Source of the DNA: Coleophoma eucalyptorum
Lineage: Eukaryota > Ascomycota > Leotiomycetes > Helotiales > Dermateaceae
Reading direction: 5' to 3'
Length of the DNA: 64,000 nucleotides
Assembly: GCA_026120035.1 (NCBI GenBank)
Contig: JALRME010000020.1
Span: forward strand, 186,001-250,000
The position numbers were made by a program, and so were the translations under genes. Below are positions 10,585 to 23,427 of this stretch, one piece after another. Position 1 is the first letter of the stretch, and each line of letters starts with the position of its first letter. A model generated the notes under the pieces. It made no database searches, was not told where the DNA came from, and saw only the letters and a program-made list of their open reading frames with translations.

Positions 10585-12930
10585 ATTGAAGTACTGTGAT
10601 TGAAAAAGCGGTAGTGAATGGAGAAAACCCAACAAAGACTGGCTCTGATGAGATGGATGCAAGAACGGAAAACAGGTGACCAGCAACACAGATAGAATGT
10701 ACTACGAAAATGGAAAAATGAATGTCTAGAGTGAAAAATGCGCAAAAGAATGGAAGGAGCATTAGAGCAGGCGGTCGAGGAGTTATGGATATCTTTCAAT
10801 ACCAAGCCTTTGAGCCAGGAAAGACAATCAGACGGGGGCTGGTAACAGCCAAGAAAGCTATAGTAGCTCCTTCTCAAGTCTGAATCCATCATGACATCGG
10901 AGTTGACATGTCCAAAGAGTTGGGATGGCAGGATTGCAGAAGCGACGAAGTAATCGGGCAAGGTTAAGCTATGCCAAGTCCATTGGCATTGCTTCAGGTC
11001 CCGCTTCAGATGGTTTTGTCCCAAAAGCTTGAACGAACCTTTAACGGGCAATCTCATTTCAATGTGCACAGCTCGGGCTGTGGAAGAAGAGTGCAGTGTA
11101 TAGCATGGCCCTGATTGGGCGGAAAGTCCTCTGCCGTCTCCTTCTCGTAAAAATGACATTCTGTGGCATACCGTTTAAGCTTCTTTTCAACCCTGGCGTG
11201 TATCAAGACAACCCCCAACCAGGCGCCCATGCCCTTTCCATCATCCCATGTTACAAGCGGAAAACGGCACTGCGAATAGTTTGGATGTACTGGATAGAGA
11301 GGAGAAGGGCAGATTTGAAAGGTAGAAGAAACATCTTGGCTGGCACAGGCAACTCTGGGCATTCATGTTATCTATCCATCTGCCGCAAGATTGAGGCATG
11401 CCCCGCCTTCCAGGGTAACTGCTCGCCTGACTTCTGCCACGACGAGGGCATCTCTTTCGCTTTCGCATCTGCGCTGTATGGCCGTAGACCCTACTATCAG
11501 TCTGGTCCGAGTCAATGCCCATGCTACTGTACTGCAACGCCTTCGGCTTGTATATTCTCGAAGCCATGTGGAGCGACGAGCAGGAGAGGCGAGTAGGAAC
11601 GGGGGGTGATTATGCATAGACGAGAGTTTGGCTGAGGGATCTTGGAAGATCTTGGCGGGGGCATTGAAACCGCTAACAGGGTCGCAGCCACTCGGCCCAC
11701 GTCTCAGAGGCTGGCGTCCCACCGCGCTCGCAGAATAAAGAAAGCGCCTTACTCATTACTGCAAGCCGGTCATATGTTCCTCAGACAAAGTCGGCTGTGG
11801 TAATAGCATTATAGCATCCCTCGTCGGACCTTAACCTCTGCTTGTATAATATGACAAGAAGGCTTACCGCACGGGCGCGTCTGATCTACCTGTCTCGCTT
11901 CTGTCGGGAGCTCGAGATGCCAGCCATTGTGCCCTTTGGATGACAGCCAGCCAACAGCAGAAGCGCAGCGAATCCTTTGCCGTTGTCGCTTGTACGTACA
12001 GAAGCCGGGGATTGACTATCCGATAATGGTCCATGGGTGGGATAAGAACGGCCTTGTACACAGCAAAGGAATCGCTCATACCCGCAAGAGATCGCTCGGC
12101 TTTGTCTACTTTCTCGGATAAGGTTCCTGCACGAGAGCATAACAAGCACTGCCAGGCTTGCCTTAGCGCTTGGGAGCTCTTCGATGCTCTTCGAGTATCC
12201 ATGGTGTTGTGGAAAGTGGTCACTCAAGGACAAAGATCCGCAGTTGGCCAATGTTCATGTTTGTGCCCAGCTATGGATTGCTTTCTTAGCACAGGCCAAG
12301 CAACGCCCAGGTTCGGTGAAGGAGTAAATGTTCATCCTACAAGACCTAGACGAGATTTGGTGAAGAGTCGAGGATGATATAAAGATTGCTGACCTCTCAT
12401 CACTTGCTGAACATTGTGCTGGCTTGAAGCTAACGCTTACCCGTTGGCAACCCGTCGCATAGAGAGAAAGGAATTAAGGTTACACCGATGTCAACTCCAG
12501 GCCCAGGATTAGGGTAGTGGAGCTTTTTGAAGGAATTTGGGCTGAATTCGCCCTGAAGTCTCGGGAATACAGCTCGCCCGGCGGTATGGACTCCGCCATT
12601 TGCTATTGGAAGAAACGCTCCTTTGTTGGACTCATAGTGCACTGTTTGAGCTCCAGCTTTTTCTTAGTGCTCTCAACTTTCTATTCTGAGGTTCACCTAC
12701 CGTTGGTTATCCTAGGATGGATTATGTCAGTCTTAAAAGGTATAGAGTAAAGCCAAGGTATGGTAATCAATTTATGGACAGTTTTCCGACTAGAAACTGA
12801 CATTTGTGATGATTGAAATGGAGCTTGCCCAAGTCATTCCGGCCCAAGAACATCCGAACCCCTCAAAATCCTAGCCATGATATCCAAACACCATGCACAT
12901 GAATCAAGCGCCGAAGAAGATAGACACACA
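10585..12930. other. gene-poor region, no supportable gene
   Basis: About 2.3 kb between the Egh16-like and PNPOx-like genes. Several overlapping open frames of 60-166 codons occur on both strands at 11.0-12.4 kb, but none has family-like composition, a splice pattern or a recognisable domain. The overlap on both strands points to moderate GC rather than coding. Confidence 0.45.
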
Positions 12931-13720
12931 TCACGCAACGCCATTGACCAATCCCCCAGCATGTGCGGACTCAGTGGTCCCCTCACTCAAGCTCCAGTCC
13001 CTCACAGCTCCCTTCCAATCGGAAACCCTAGCATCCCGAATCTTCACCACAACGACTCTGACCTCCTCGCCCTCAATAAAAGTCCCCCTTCCACCATCTG
13101 GTGCAGCACTTCCCATCGTATCCCACCTATCTCTTCCCTCTGCCTCTTCTCCAAATGTATTGTTCTCCAAGTGCATCTCGCGGAAGTACTTTTCCTCCTC
13201 AGTCCCTTGCTCCACGATCCTCGCCTCGCCGTTGATGGTCGCACTGATGCTGCTCAAAGCACTAGTATTCAAGTTTGCCAGGAGAGTTGCTAAGCTCGAG
13301 CTGCGCACTTCTGGGGGTGGGGAGCCGCTGCGATCCGCAGACATACGACGGGCGTTCGTGGTCGGTGGACGGTGAGAAACCCAGTCGTGTACAAGCAAGG
13401 AAACATTGGGGTTAGAGATTAAGTTGTGCGTCTTCTTTGAAGAAGGGTTGGTTGTCATTATCACCGAGGGAGAGGTAGAGTATGGCGAGGTTGGCAGGTA
13501 GGTGTAGTTCATGAGTGCGACATGCGGAAATCTATCTGTGCATGTTGCAAGATGGAGCTGTACTAGATTAGCAGTCAATGGGTACAAGCAGAACGATGCA
13601 GCATACAAATCGTGCATTTTGTAAGCACTGGACGACTTCTGCTGGCAGTGTCTCGGTGACCTGAAGGTGGGTGTCTCCGGCCGAAGCTTCGTAGTTGAGG
13701 GGAGCTTGAGGTAGCGGCAT
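12931..13720 (-). CDS. pyridoxamine 5'-phosphate oxidase-like FMN-binding protein
   Basis: A small split-barrel flavoprotein-like protein, 246 aa, resembling the fungal PNPOx-type proteins YLR456W/YPR172W of yeast, whose function is unknown. Exon 1 (13720-13607) encodes MPLPQAPLNYEAS to QNARF. A 49-nt intron (13558-13606) ending in GTACAG joins it to LHLATCTDRFPHVALMNYTY, the typical opening strands of the barrel. PSVIMTTNPSSKKTHNLISN follows, where the KT-x-N-L pattern is characteristic. A downstream segment, SSISATINGEARIVE, carries the second barrel strands. The open frame could start further downstream at 13617, but that would lose the first helix and begins inside the intron. The C-terminus is Gly/Ser-rich. 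A true PdxH role in B6 synthesis is less likely because the classical substrate-binding C-terminus is not seen. Confidence 0.82.
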
Positions 13721-15031
13721 GGTTGTCAATCAGGTTCTGAAGACGTTGGTCAAGGATCCGAAGATTCGTAGATGTACTTGTCGTGTGAGCAACTTTATTG
13801 GGTAGTGTCCTGGAAACTAGCTAGGAGCTGCGTGATTGCTCCGTTAGATGTAATGGTGGGACGATTTACAAACTGCCGACCGGCTTCAAAATGACGTTCA
13901 ACGGTCCCTTAGGTCGTCGATAGGAATGCCCCGCGTCATCACGTGATGCCAACGCTTCTTGTTAATTGGTTATGGCCCGACCTTCCTTCAAAGCTTTCTC
14001 TATGAGGTGTACAGCTTTATAATGCATGTACAATTATTTTGTTACCTTGCCGTGGTTTCAAGCTCATGTATGAACCCGAGGACAAATGGCATTAAACCCG
14101 AATAGTCTTAAAGCTATAAAGAGCCTGGATATAAATTCCAAACTAAGTATTTACCTCCAATTGTGAAAGACAGCATCTCAGTTAGTATACGTTGCTCACT
14201 GTGAAGATTTCGCATTCTATTTCAGAGATCCGGAAGAAAACATGTAAAATTGTGCTGGAAATGGTGTGCTTTTTCTCAGGTCTTACCTGCTGGCTTTATC
14301 AATCAAAACCTTCATCTATGCTTGAGTTAAATGATTAAATCATTACCCTTTAGTAGGGTAATGGCAATTTGAAGGTTTAGTTTCGAAGTCTTGTAGAAAA
14401 GAAGGAAAGATGTAAGAAACACCGGGCGAAGGATTGACGCCGGGAGGCTTGGTCGCCGGGGGGGGGGGCTAGGTTGGGCCATGTAGGAATCATTGGTGGC
14501 CGTGACCAGATCACCACAATTCTGATAGAAAATACGAGAGTTTATACGGATAAAGCCTACTATGCATATGCAAGAAAGTGTTGACTAGTAAAGTGGACTG
14601 AATTCCGAAAAAGATTCCAGCAACCATAAGATTTGGTCCTTTATGGATATTGTTCTTAGCTGGCTCTTACTTGCATCCCAAAATGCAATATGCAATACAG
14701 GCAACCATACCAACTTTAAAAGGAATCTACTGTTCAATGGAAAACCTTGCAGGAATTTCGCGTTCATATATAACTCCTAAGTTAAGTACCACTATTCGCC
14801 TCATATCACGAAAGGGGTTTCGGCTAAAAGCGAGCATAGATATAAGATCTCGAGGTATCTACATTAAAATAGCTAGATGTTCAGACCGTGGCGATTCTTA
14901 ATAGCACACAGAGCAAGTAACTGTGAATTCTATTGGATAGAAACCGGTCGATATTGATGAGAGTTCTTGTGCATGCAACCACCTAGCGTAAAGGAAGCAT
15001 CTGGAAATAGGAAACAGTATTTTAAATTCCA
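13721..15031. other. AT-rich intergenic region
   Basis: A 1.3-kb AT-rich stretch with a G run of about eleven bases near 14458-14468. The frames at 14585-14901 lack domain-like content. I see no gene, RNA or repeat family. Confidence 0.5.
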
Positions 15032-18000
15032 CTACCCATCCCAACTTCCCGTGAGAGCAGCACTGGTACGGAGAACTCTCATATTTCCCGTGTTGTAGTC
15101 GATAAGGGTCAACCTGTCAGGATGACCAGGACGCTTGCGTTGGCTTTTCATCTTCATCTTCTCATGCTTCTCCTTTTCCTGCACCTCAACCAATCTTTCT
15201 GCGGCAGGTGTCAGAGGTAGTAGGGCTTCCTCGACACTTACATATGGTACTTCGTGAGATTGCGGCAGAAGTGCCATACAAGACGCCGAAGAAATCTTTG
15301 CGTCTTTTGCATCGTCAAGCAACTGGAAAACTCGCTGTTGGCATTGTAAATTAGGCCTCTGAGAACTATAACTTGATGAGCCTGGCCTGATGGTAGATGC
15401 TGAATTTTGCCCAATGCTTGGTTTGCTGCTTGTTTTCTTTCCCAAACATGCTGGCACTCCATTCTGTGCAGGACGGCGGTTTTTGACTTCGTTCCATACT
15501 TCATAACAATTGGTCGGCTTAATTTCCGCACTGATTTGTTGTCCTAAGTCCTCATTCCTTTGAATCAGAACAAGATCAGACTCGAGGTCTTCAGCTCGCG
15601 CTGTCTGGCTAGGACACGGTGGAAGGCCTTTGTTTTCTACTTCCCTGACAGGATCATGCAAGTCCTCTTCTGCATCTTCAGTCATACACTTAGACCATTT
15701 TTCGTGTAAGTTCTGGAGTTTGATCAAATCTGCCTTCGACCGCTCCCGTCTAAGACTAGGACCTTGGGAGTCAAGAGCCTCTAGTTCCTCCAACATTTGC
15801 GAGCACTTCTTTAATATGTTCGCTTGCCGTGCCTTCATTGCGGTCTCAAGGTCCTCGGGCTGAGTGGAAATACTATACTCACGCTTAACTACTTTGGAAA
15901 TTGAGTCGGATCTTGAGGTAGCAGAGGCTTCTCGTTTGACAGTTCTGTACTCTGATATCACAATTGCTGGTGTTGGTGACAAGCTCATTATTGGCGACGG
16001 ACTCTGCAAAAGACCTGGGGGCGAAGGGGATATGGATGGAACTGAAGACGGTATTTCTACAGAGCGTGCAGATCTGTCTGGTCGTTTTATAGGTTTGAGA
16101 GCGGAAATCGGCTTCGATTGACTTCTTGTCACCTTTCGCTTGCCCCGTCTCCCTGGAATGAAAGCTGATGTCCATGTATCTTCTATGGTGTCTTTCCACC
16201 CCAGAGATGTCGATGAAGGGGTGCTTTGGGGGTTCTGGATATGGACTGGGTTAATGACCCGCAAAGTGCTCTCTCTCTCGGGCAATATGAGTTGAAGGTC
16301 GTCGCCGCTCAAAGAAGCTTGTTGGCGTGCGGCCACGGGTCCTTCTATTGGTTTTGGAGAGTTGTATTTGTCATTCATCATTGGATCCTGCTTGAGAATA
16401 GGGCTTGAACCTCCAATTGAGGATGAACTGCTCCCAGCAGATGAAAGCTTTTCAGCATGCGCTATCTCAAAGGTAGAATACCAAGTCATAGAAGACAGAT
16501 TAGTTTCGACCCTAGATCGCTCCAAATTGTGAGGATCAAAGTCAGCCCTACAATCTCGAGCAAGAGTTCCAGCTACAGGGCCCAAGTCAAATCCTCTAGG
16601 CCTGCTCACTCCATGAACCTCGGAATCTAGCCTAGAATCTTGTGACCGCTCCTGAGCCTCTCCTTGATACTCACCAGAAGCACGCTGGGAAGCAGGGCGC
16701 CCAGATGTCCTGTCTCGAAGGTTCAATATTCGCTGACTTCTCCTCAGAGCGCGCTCCACATTGGACGCTGCCTTCATGGTTACAATCTGTTCTTCATCAA
16801 ACTGGCGTTGCATAATATCTGCCACTCTTGGGACCGCTGCCCACTCTGCAATTTTATCTGCACAGTTCCGACAGTGAGAGGCAGGCTCAAGCGTTGTCAA
16901 ATCATAGCCAACCCATTGAATCTCATATAATTGTTCACCAGTGCCGACATGACGACCGCCGCCCACAACTCTTTCAACTGCCAAAGAAGAACGACGTCAG
17001 ATTTACTCTCAAAAAGGTGAGAGGATCGTAATGATTACTTGCTAAGCACTGATCCTGGCGAGGATATTCCATGCCATTGAGAAAACCTTGCTTCTATGTA
17101 CCATCAATGAATATGGAAAGAAAGATACGTACCGTCATACTCATCTTCAATTTCATTTTCTTCCGCCTGTTCTGCGATTTGCACACCCGTTTCACCTATT
17201 AGATGGCTTCGTTCAACATTTATGGTAGCCTTGTTGACTGGAACGTCTGCATATATCTGGATTTCTTCATCTTCGTCATCATCGCTGTCTGGGACGATGT
17301 CGCGAGAGACAGACCTCTCTATGGACAAGAGTACTGTTTCACCTGGAATCAAGCTTGCAGCTCGAATGGCCTCACTCTTAGCGTCCTCTGCTAACAAATT
17401 TTCTACATCTTCCTCTCCAAAGTCCTTATAATTGACCTCGTCCATCCTTGGCCGCATGGATTTACGTCCCGGCTCAGCTCCACAGACGGCTTTCCAAGAG
17501 CGAAGTGATTTTAAACGGTCTTGGCCAGTAACAAGGAGTTTGTCATGCTGACAAAATTGAGCCATCCTCGCAGCAACCGCAACTTCTTTCTCGCAAAGTC
17601 GAGTATCCGTCGGCCCTGCAGGCGCCTTTTTCGATCTCCGGTTGTTTTCTAGTGCTCCACTACTGCCACCTTCCGAGCTATTTATCATCACATCTTGAAC
17701 CTGCTCTAAGTCGCCAATTGGCTCGCTTTGAGCACCTGCATTGCCTATGAATTCTTCCACCTTTGGCTCTTGATTGTAGTCAGACAAGGTCCAACGCGGA
17801 GGTGTATTCTTCTCGTCGTCATCATCATCTAATATGATGATCTCCGGGCGATCAATTCTAGCCGATAGCGTTCGAGATGTCGAAGCAGAGTCGTAGTCGC
17901 GAGGTGTGCAAGGCATTGAAGGATCGGTGTCTGAAGACATAGGACTTGAGCGATCACCCACGGAATTTGACAAACGAACAGTTGCCTTGCCTGGCTGAAC

Positions 18001-18348
18001 AGATACACTTTGAAGACTCTCACGGCGGATATCCGGAAAAGTGCAACCATAAATATCCAGCATCTTACGTTCCAATAGCTCTATCTGTCCACGCTGTGAA
18101 TTAATGGCTGTCCACTGTGGAGCTCCGAAGTGCCTGGGCTGACAATCTTCATCCAAAGAATCTGGGTGTTCGAGTTGCATTCTATCATGACCGAAGTTTC
18201 GAAGAGGGTCATCGGCCAGCTCCTCTACAGGGTTCCGACTGACAGCAATCTGATTTCTTTTTGGGTTCTTGCCGCGTTCTGATTGTGTTTTTGAACTTGA
18301 ACGAGTCCGCTTGAGACTCGCGGGTTGGGCAGACTCGCCCGTTGACAT
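15032..18348 (-). CDS. large chromodomain protein
   Basis: Probable chromatin-associated protein, 1,069 aa, carrying one central chromodomain. Exon 1 (18348-17133) encodes about 405 residues of low-complexity sequence with acidic runs (IIILDDDDDE; DSDDDEDEEI) and a basic start (SLKRTRSSSKTQSERGKNPK) that looks like a nuclear signal. A 48-nt micro-exon (17086-17039) adds 16 residues. Exon 3 (16977-15032) opens with ERVVGGGRHVGTGEQLYEIQ and WVGYD, the beta-strand and aromatic cage region of a chromodomain, at about residues 420-475. The rest is disordered, Ser-rich and charged. Chromodomains usually bind methylated histone tails or act in complex assembly. This one is divergent, with Gly and His where the first strand is normally charged. 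No second domain is recognised. The start at MSTGESA is chosen because the upstream extension is hydrophobic and unlike the rest. Confidence 0.75.
17039..17086 (-). other. 48-nt micro-exon of the chromodomain gene
   Basis: Between the two large exons lie two intron-like stretches, 17087-17132 (46 nt, GTACGT...GCAAG) and 16978-17038 (61 nt, GTAATC...TTGGCAG), flanking a stop-free 48-nt piece. Because 48 is a multiple of three, both including and skipping it keep frame. Including it gives introns of normal length; skipping gives a single 155-nt intron. Inclusion is therefore favoured. Confidence 0.5.
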
Positions 18349-19831
18349 CGTGTCTACGCCGCCACCTTGTCGCGGAATTGCCAAATATTCGGAGAACAGC
18401 TGGAAGAACAAAAGAATGAATGTTTTGGCGTAGGGAAAAGGGAAATGAATGAGAATATGACACTTCGCGTGACACGTCAATGGGGGACTCTGCGCTGAAA
18501 GAGAGCTCAGTTATCACTGTATCAACCGCAAATCTGAGGAAAGTCTACCTCAGAGGCTGCAGGAGGTCAGGGTCGGGTGCCCAATGCCATCTCGAGAGCC
18601 CCATATTGCTGCGTGCAGACTTTGCATTGTTCTCCATCTGGTATACATCTGCGTGCCTAGTCTGTGACCCCTGAGCAGGGTTATATATAACCCCCATAGT
18701 GGGTGCATCGGTGAAGCAAACTCCTCAACAATGATTCTCAACTTTGAGACTGTTGTTCTACAGTACTCCTGTAGCCAGGGAAATGACCTCAATTGGCGAT
18801 TTCTACAACAATATACGGCAGTCCCAAACTGTTAGGACTAAGAAGAGTATGGTGCGTGACTGGAGTGAGTAGAATATAATGATATATGACGCTGCGAAGA
18901 AGCAAAGATGTTGGAGAAGAAAGTTCGCGTTTCTCTCCGGCAGGAAGGCTCGCTTGGCCCACAGTCAATGGACGTGGGGGACACCAATCAAAACCACATA
19001 AATGATGGCGAGCGATTAAGAGAAATGAGAAGGGCTGCCAAAAGCAAAGAAAGAGATCTAATGATTCCTCGCTATATAAGGACCGTATCGGTACAGTAAG
19101 CACGTGGTGTTTCTCGACTCGGTGCTCTACTGGGTGTCTCAATTGCCTAGATAGGAAGTACAGTTCCAGCATTGTCCTGGGTGCGAGCAAAAGAGTCGCC
19201 ACAGTGTTATCACCACTACCAAGGGCGCAGCAATGGAATGCCATTGGTATTTAGACTCGCAAACCTGGCCCGTCGTCGGGTGTCACCTAGTTGTTGGAAA
19301 CAAAGACGTTGATGTGCCGTTGCCTCACCCGGGTCCCAATGCAATACATCTGAAAACCAGCCTTTGATTGATTATGCCAGAACGTGGATGAAAAAATATA
19401 CACAAGTACGGTTGGGGGTATAAAATAGCGCTGTATTTATTGCACATTCACTGTAGATATCTTCATGTGATGTTTACTTTTGCGTGGCTTATCGAAATTA
19501 AGCTTTTGCGTACCTACCTTAGATTCTGGCCTGCATCTGCTCTCCCTTGAAAAGCTTATACGCAACCATTCTAGATTTAACCAGTAACCAACTGTACCTT
19601 GGTTCCACCAAACGAGTACCTGTTTCGATCAGCACGAGCGCCATCACGAATTCTGTCAACCACTGAGAGGATGAAGGTAGCTAGGCAAGCTCGTCTGACG
19701 TAAGCCTGGGGCCCTTAGCGTACCTTACCAGCTTACCTTACTTTACGTGAAGTGCGGAGGTTTCTGGTCAGAATCTCGCTACAACATCTCGAGCTGCACG
19801 ATAGATTTACATTCGCAAGACCAATAACCTT
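18349..19831. other. divergent intergenic region
   Basis: About 1.5 kb between the chromodomain gene (-) and the MFS gene (+). A TATAAAAT sequence at 19419-19426 lies 406 bp before the MFS start. The 151-codon frame on the minus strand at 18789-19244 has no recognisable content. I see no gene. Confidence 0.45.
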
Positions 19832-21605
19832 ATGGCTCCTCCATGTACAGCAGGTGGGGGAACGTCTCACTCCACTCGGGATGAGACGACGCCGCTGCTT
19901 GTCGCCGCTGAGACTGGTCCGACATCTCAGCCAAACGAAGAATCCCTCCTCATACCCGAAACACCACAAGCGGGTGATGATGATGACCGTCCGTTACCAA
20001 AAGTGCAGATCTTCCTGCTCTGCTATGCTAGACTGGTAGAACCAATAGCCTTTTTCTGCATCTTTCCTTTCATCAATCAGATGATTTGGGACACAGGGAC
20101 TATTGAGCAAGCCGATGTCGGCTTTTACAGCGGATTGATTGTTTGTATCTACTTTTATCCTATTTATCGTGGAACTAACAATGCTATCAGGAATCTCTCT
20201 TCTCAATGATTCAGATGTTGTTGATGATTTTTTGGGGTCGTGCTGCCGATCGATTTGGTAGAAAGCCAGTCTTGGTTTTCTCCCTGGCCGGGGCAGCTGT
20301 TGCTACGGCACTATTTGGGCTCAGCAAGACGATTTGGCAGATGGTTCTTTTCCGATGCTTAGCTGGTGCCTTTGCGGGAACTGTTGTGTTGGTGTCACGC
20401 CCTCGTCGTCTTGCACTTTTTACTAACTCAATAACAGAACTGTGCGGGCCATGATCACAGAAAACAGTACACCAAAAACGCAAGCGAGAGCTTTTAGTTT
20501 CTTTGCTTTCACTAGTAACATTGGGATCTTCCTTGGTCCTTTGATTGGTACAATCCAATCCCTCTTACAGATAGAACAAATTGCTGATAACTTTTCAGGT
20601 GGTGTTCTGGCAAATCCAGCTAGTCAATATCCTAGTGTGTTTGGAAAAGTCCAATTCTTTAAAGATTATCCTTATGCACTACCAACTATTGCAACTGGTG
20701 CAATTGGACTCAGCGCTTGTGTCATCAGTGCAATCTTCGTCAATGAGGTATGTATTTCGCGCGGTTCCGTTGAACACGGAGCTGATAAAATTAGACATTG
20801 GATCGAAAGACAGGTGGGAAGTCGTCTGATAATGCACTCTTATCTACATGGGATATTTTGAAATCCCCAGGTGTGGCCAATGTCCTGTACATATACTCGC
20901 ACATTATGGTTCTTGCATTCGGATACACAGCCAGTAAGTACCTAAATACCTATAAACATGAATAGTTTACTAAGCCTCATAGTCTTCACTATTTTCTGCT
21001 TTACAGAACCCCAACTTGGGGGCTTCGGATTCTCACCACTATATATCTCAATCTTCCTTGGCGGTTCTGGTCTTTCCCAAGCGCTTTGGACTCTTTTCGT
21101 CTTTCCACCCTTACAGCATCGTATTGGAACAGGCGGGGTACTGCGCGCTTGTGCATATCTGTGGCCTTTCTTCTTCCTGATTATGCCTACCTGCAATTTG
21201 CTCTTACGAAAAGGCTGGAATGCAGCTTTTTGGACACTGTCATCAACTGGATTGCTCTTGGGTAGCGGTGCGAGTATGGCGTTCGGTGAGTCGCACACTA
21301 ATTTCCTATAGGGGTAATTCTGACCAGACCCAGTTGCGGTACAATTGGCACTCAATGATATTTCCCCATCATCATCGTCGCTTGGTACGCTAAATGCTAT
21401 CGCTTTGGCACTAGTCTCAGGCGAACGAGCAGTTGCACCTGCATTGTTCTCTAGTATATATGCTACCGGCGTACGTCTTGGATGGCTCAACGGGCAGCTT
21501 GCTTTTGTTATATTGATTATACTTGCTGTCGCCTTATCTTTTGGGATGAAATGGTTACCGGCAAAGGCAGAGGGAAAGATAAAACCTGCTCACAGCGAGG
21601 ATTGA
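19832..21605 (+). CDS. MFS transporter, ZIF/YCR023C-like
   Basis: A 484-aa major facilitator of the type represented by plant ZIF1 and yeast YCR023C, a family with poorly defined fungal substrates. Seven exons are joined in phase: 19832-20140, 20191-20387, 20438-20547, 20599-20747, 20795-20933, 21007-21285 and 21334-21605. After an acidic cytosolic N-terminus (TTPLLVAAETG), the first helix pair is YARLVEPIAFFCIFPFINQM. The MFS signature between helices 2 and 3 is WGRAADRFGRKPVLVFSL. FRCLAGAFAG lies in helix 4, and FAFTSNIGIFLGPLIGG in helix 5. The second half ends with SGERAVAPALFSSIYATGV and a short tail. Two introns use unusual donors (GTTTGT at 20141, GTTGGT at 20388), but the protein reads smoothly across both. 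The transporter is probably in the plasma or vacuolar membrane. No neighbour indicates a substrate. Confidence 0.87.
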
Positions 21606-22058
21606 TGGCCCTATAGAACTTCCAATCGGAAATCATGTTAGAATTCGTCTGCAACCGGCAAACAGTGCTGGGTTGCTTGCACAGTATAGAGGTAGAATAG
21701 GAGATGATTAAGAAGCATAGATGAGAGAAAATTCGGAATAAAACCAGTCTTACTCGACGAGATTCATGGAAAATAGTTACGCTATTGTCACCAGAGACAG
21801 GCTGTAAAGAAGATCATAATACTTTTCCGTTAAATATAATGTTGCTCTGATGTTCCTGTATGGTCACCTACGGGTTAGACTTGCAAAAGTATATTGACGG
21901 CATCTATGACAGTTCCAGTTGTGATGTACTATTTTCAAGAAAAACTGAATAGAGCATACGATTCTTCTCTTAATCCAATTATAAACAAGATTCCTGTGGG
22001 GTATCTTTTCCACTTCATGAATAGAATCTTCGTTTTAAAATGAATATCAGGGTGTAAC
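21606..22058. other. convergent 3' spacer
   Basis: A 453-bp AT-rich spacer between the converging MFS gene and the flavoprotein oxidase gene. I see nothing coding in it. Confidence 0.5.
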
Positions 22059-23427
22059 TTATAACTTAGATTGCCTAAATGAGTGTCCAGCAATGTCTTT
22101 CAAATTCCAGCCCTCTAAGTCTTCCAAGTCTAGAGACTCGAACGGATGTGGTTCCGGCCCAGCCTTAGCACTTGTCACTCCTGGTCTCCATCTCCACGCC
22201 TCGCCCATTCTAGCATCAAGAGTTCCTTCCATCATATCAACAATGTACTTTCCAATTACTGGCAAAAACTTGAAACCATGTGCAGAGCCACCAACTGCAA
22301 CTTTCAGACCACGATGAACCGGATGAGGTGCGATGAGAAAGTGTAGGTCAGCCGTATCTGCATCCCAGCAAATTCGAGTCTCTGCCCAAGGCCGTTCTGC
22401 AAGTTCTGGTACAAGCTCTCGTACAAAGCTTCGAATCTTACTTTCATAGGCAGTTGGGATTGTATCCTGAGGATGGTCGGAACGATAGCGAGGTAGTGAG
22501 ACACCATGGATGGTGGAGTGTTTGCCTTTATTTGTGAAGAATTCCACAGCAGCGAACTTCACAATGCCGTCTGGATTTGGAGGAAACATCATACCTACAA
22601 GTTTTGTTAGTAATTTAATATGTGGTTCATCCTAAAATATGTCACCCACCTTGTTCTAGCTGGTCGACTAGCGGCAGGCCTTTGTAATATTCTGCTTCAG
22701 CAGGGGTCAATTGCAGGTGTCCAACAGCGTGCCCCTTGGCAACCAACTGCCCATGAAAATCCAAAAGACTGCCAGCGGAAGCGCCAGCTGCAATGATAAT
22801 TTCATCGGCTCTGTATTCAGTTCCATCTGTTGTCTGTGCTCCCACACAATTTTCATCGTTATCAAACAAAAGAGTAGTCACATAGCCTGCATGACCAGAA
22901 ATATATTCAACACCATTTCTTTCTGCAGCCTTCGCCATTGAAGTCAGCGCGCCTCTGGCATCGACCCATCCTGCTGCAGAGTTCCAGAGGACTTTCCAAC
23001 CACTCATGTTGCCCGTGAGAAGAGGCCATCTTTTGCGGATTTCGTCATGTGGCATATACTCCAGATTTATGCCTAGGGCCTTTGAATTCTCAATTGACTT
23101 ATCAATGAAAGGCAGTGAGACATTTGCTGCGCCCAGAAGCCAGCCTGTTGGATTAAAATATTGCTGGAATATCCCAGTCTCGTCTTTCCAGCAAGCCATG
23201 GCCTCGGTACCGAGACGACTGTATAAAGGCTCAGCATAGTCGGCACGCACGACCTTGTTAAGATCATTGCCTGCTGCTTCAATCGATGGAATGGGCCATC
23301 GATCGAGCACACGAACGGATTTATAACCTCGCAGAGAAAGGTGATAAGCTGTTGATGTCCCAAATGTGCCACCACCGATGATCAGTACGGACTTGGAGGG
23401 CTTCGAAGAGCCTGAAGATGACGACAT
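22059..23427 (-). CDS. FAD-dependent amine oxidase, amadoriase/saccharopine-oxidase-like
   Basis: A flavoenzyme of the DAO/MSOX superfamily expected to oxidise a secondary amine such as a fructosyl-amino acid, saccharopine or pipecolate, releasing H2O2. Two exons (23427-22650 and 22594-22059, with a 55-nt intron) give 437 aa, the usual length. The Rossmann dinucleotide site is at residues 14-30 (VLIIGGGTFGTSTAYHL), followed by LDRWPIPS and AGNDLNKVVR, the block shared by fungal amadoriases. ETRICWDADTADLHFLI carries the Cys that covalently holds FAD in this family, and GGSAHGFKFLPVIGKYI closes the FAD site. Ala in EAAGND replaces the more common Ser. No clear signal peptide is visible, and the C-terminal residues SKL match a peroxisomal targeting signal type 1, fitting an H2O2-producing oxidase. 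Within this group the substrate cannot be assigned by eye. Confidence 0.87.

Noticed and set aside
10551..11159. 202-codon minus-strand frame overlapping the start of the Egh16-like gene
   Set aside because: It overlaps the real first exon in another frame and has no protein-like composition.
11372..11722. overlapping frames on both strands at 11.1-12.4 kb
   Set aside because: Arg/Ser-rich chance frames on both strands, no family resemblance, no intron pattern.
14458..14468. G run of about eleven bases
   Set aside because: A homopolymer without a second G tract nearby, so a quadruplex or functional element is not supported; it may be a sequencing weak spot.
15885..16199. frames within the chromodomain gene on both strands
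   Set aside because: Shadows of the long coding exon.
18789..19244. 151-codon minus-strand frame
   Set aside because: Unusual Leu/His/Ser mix without domains; it lies in the promoter region between divergent genes.
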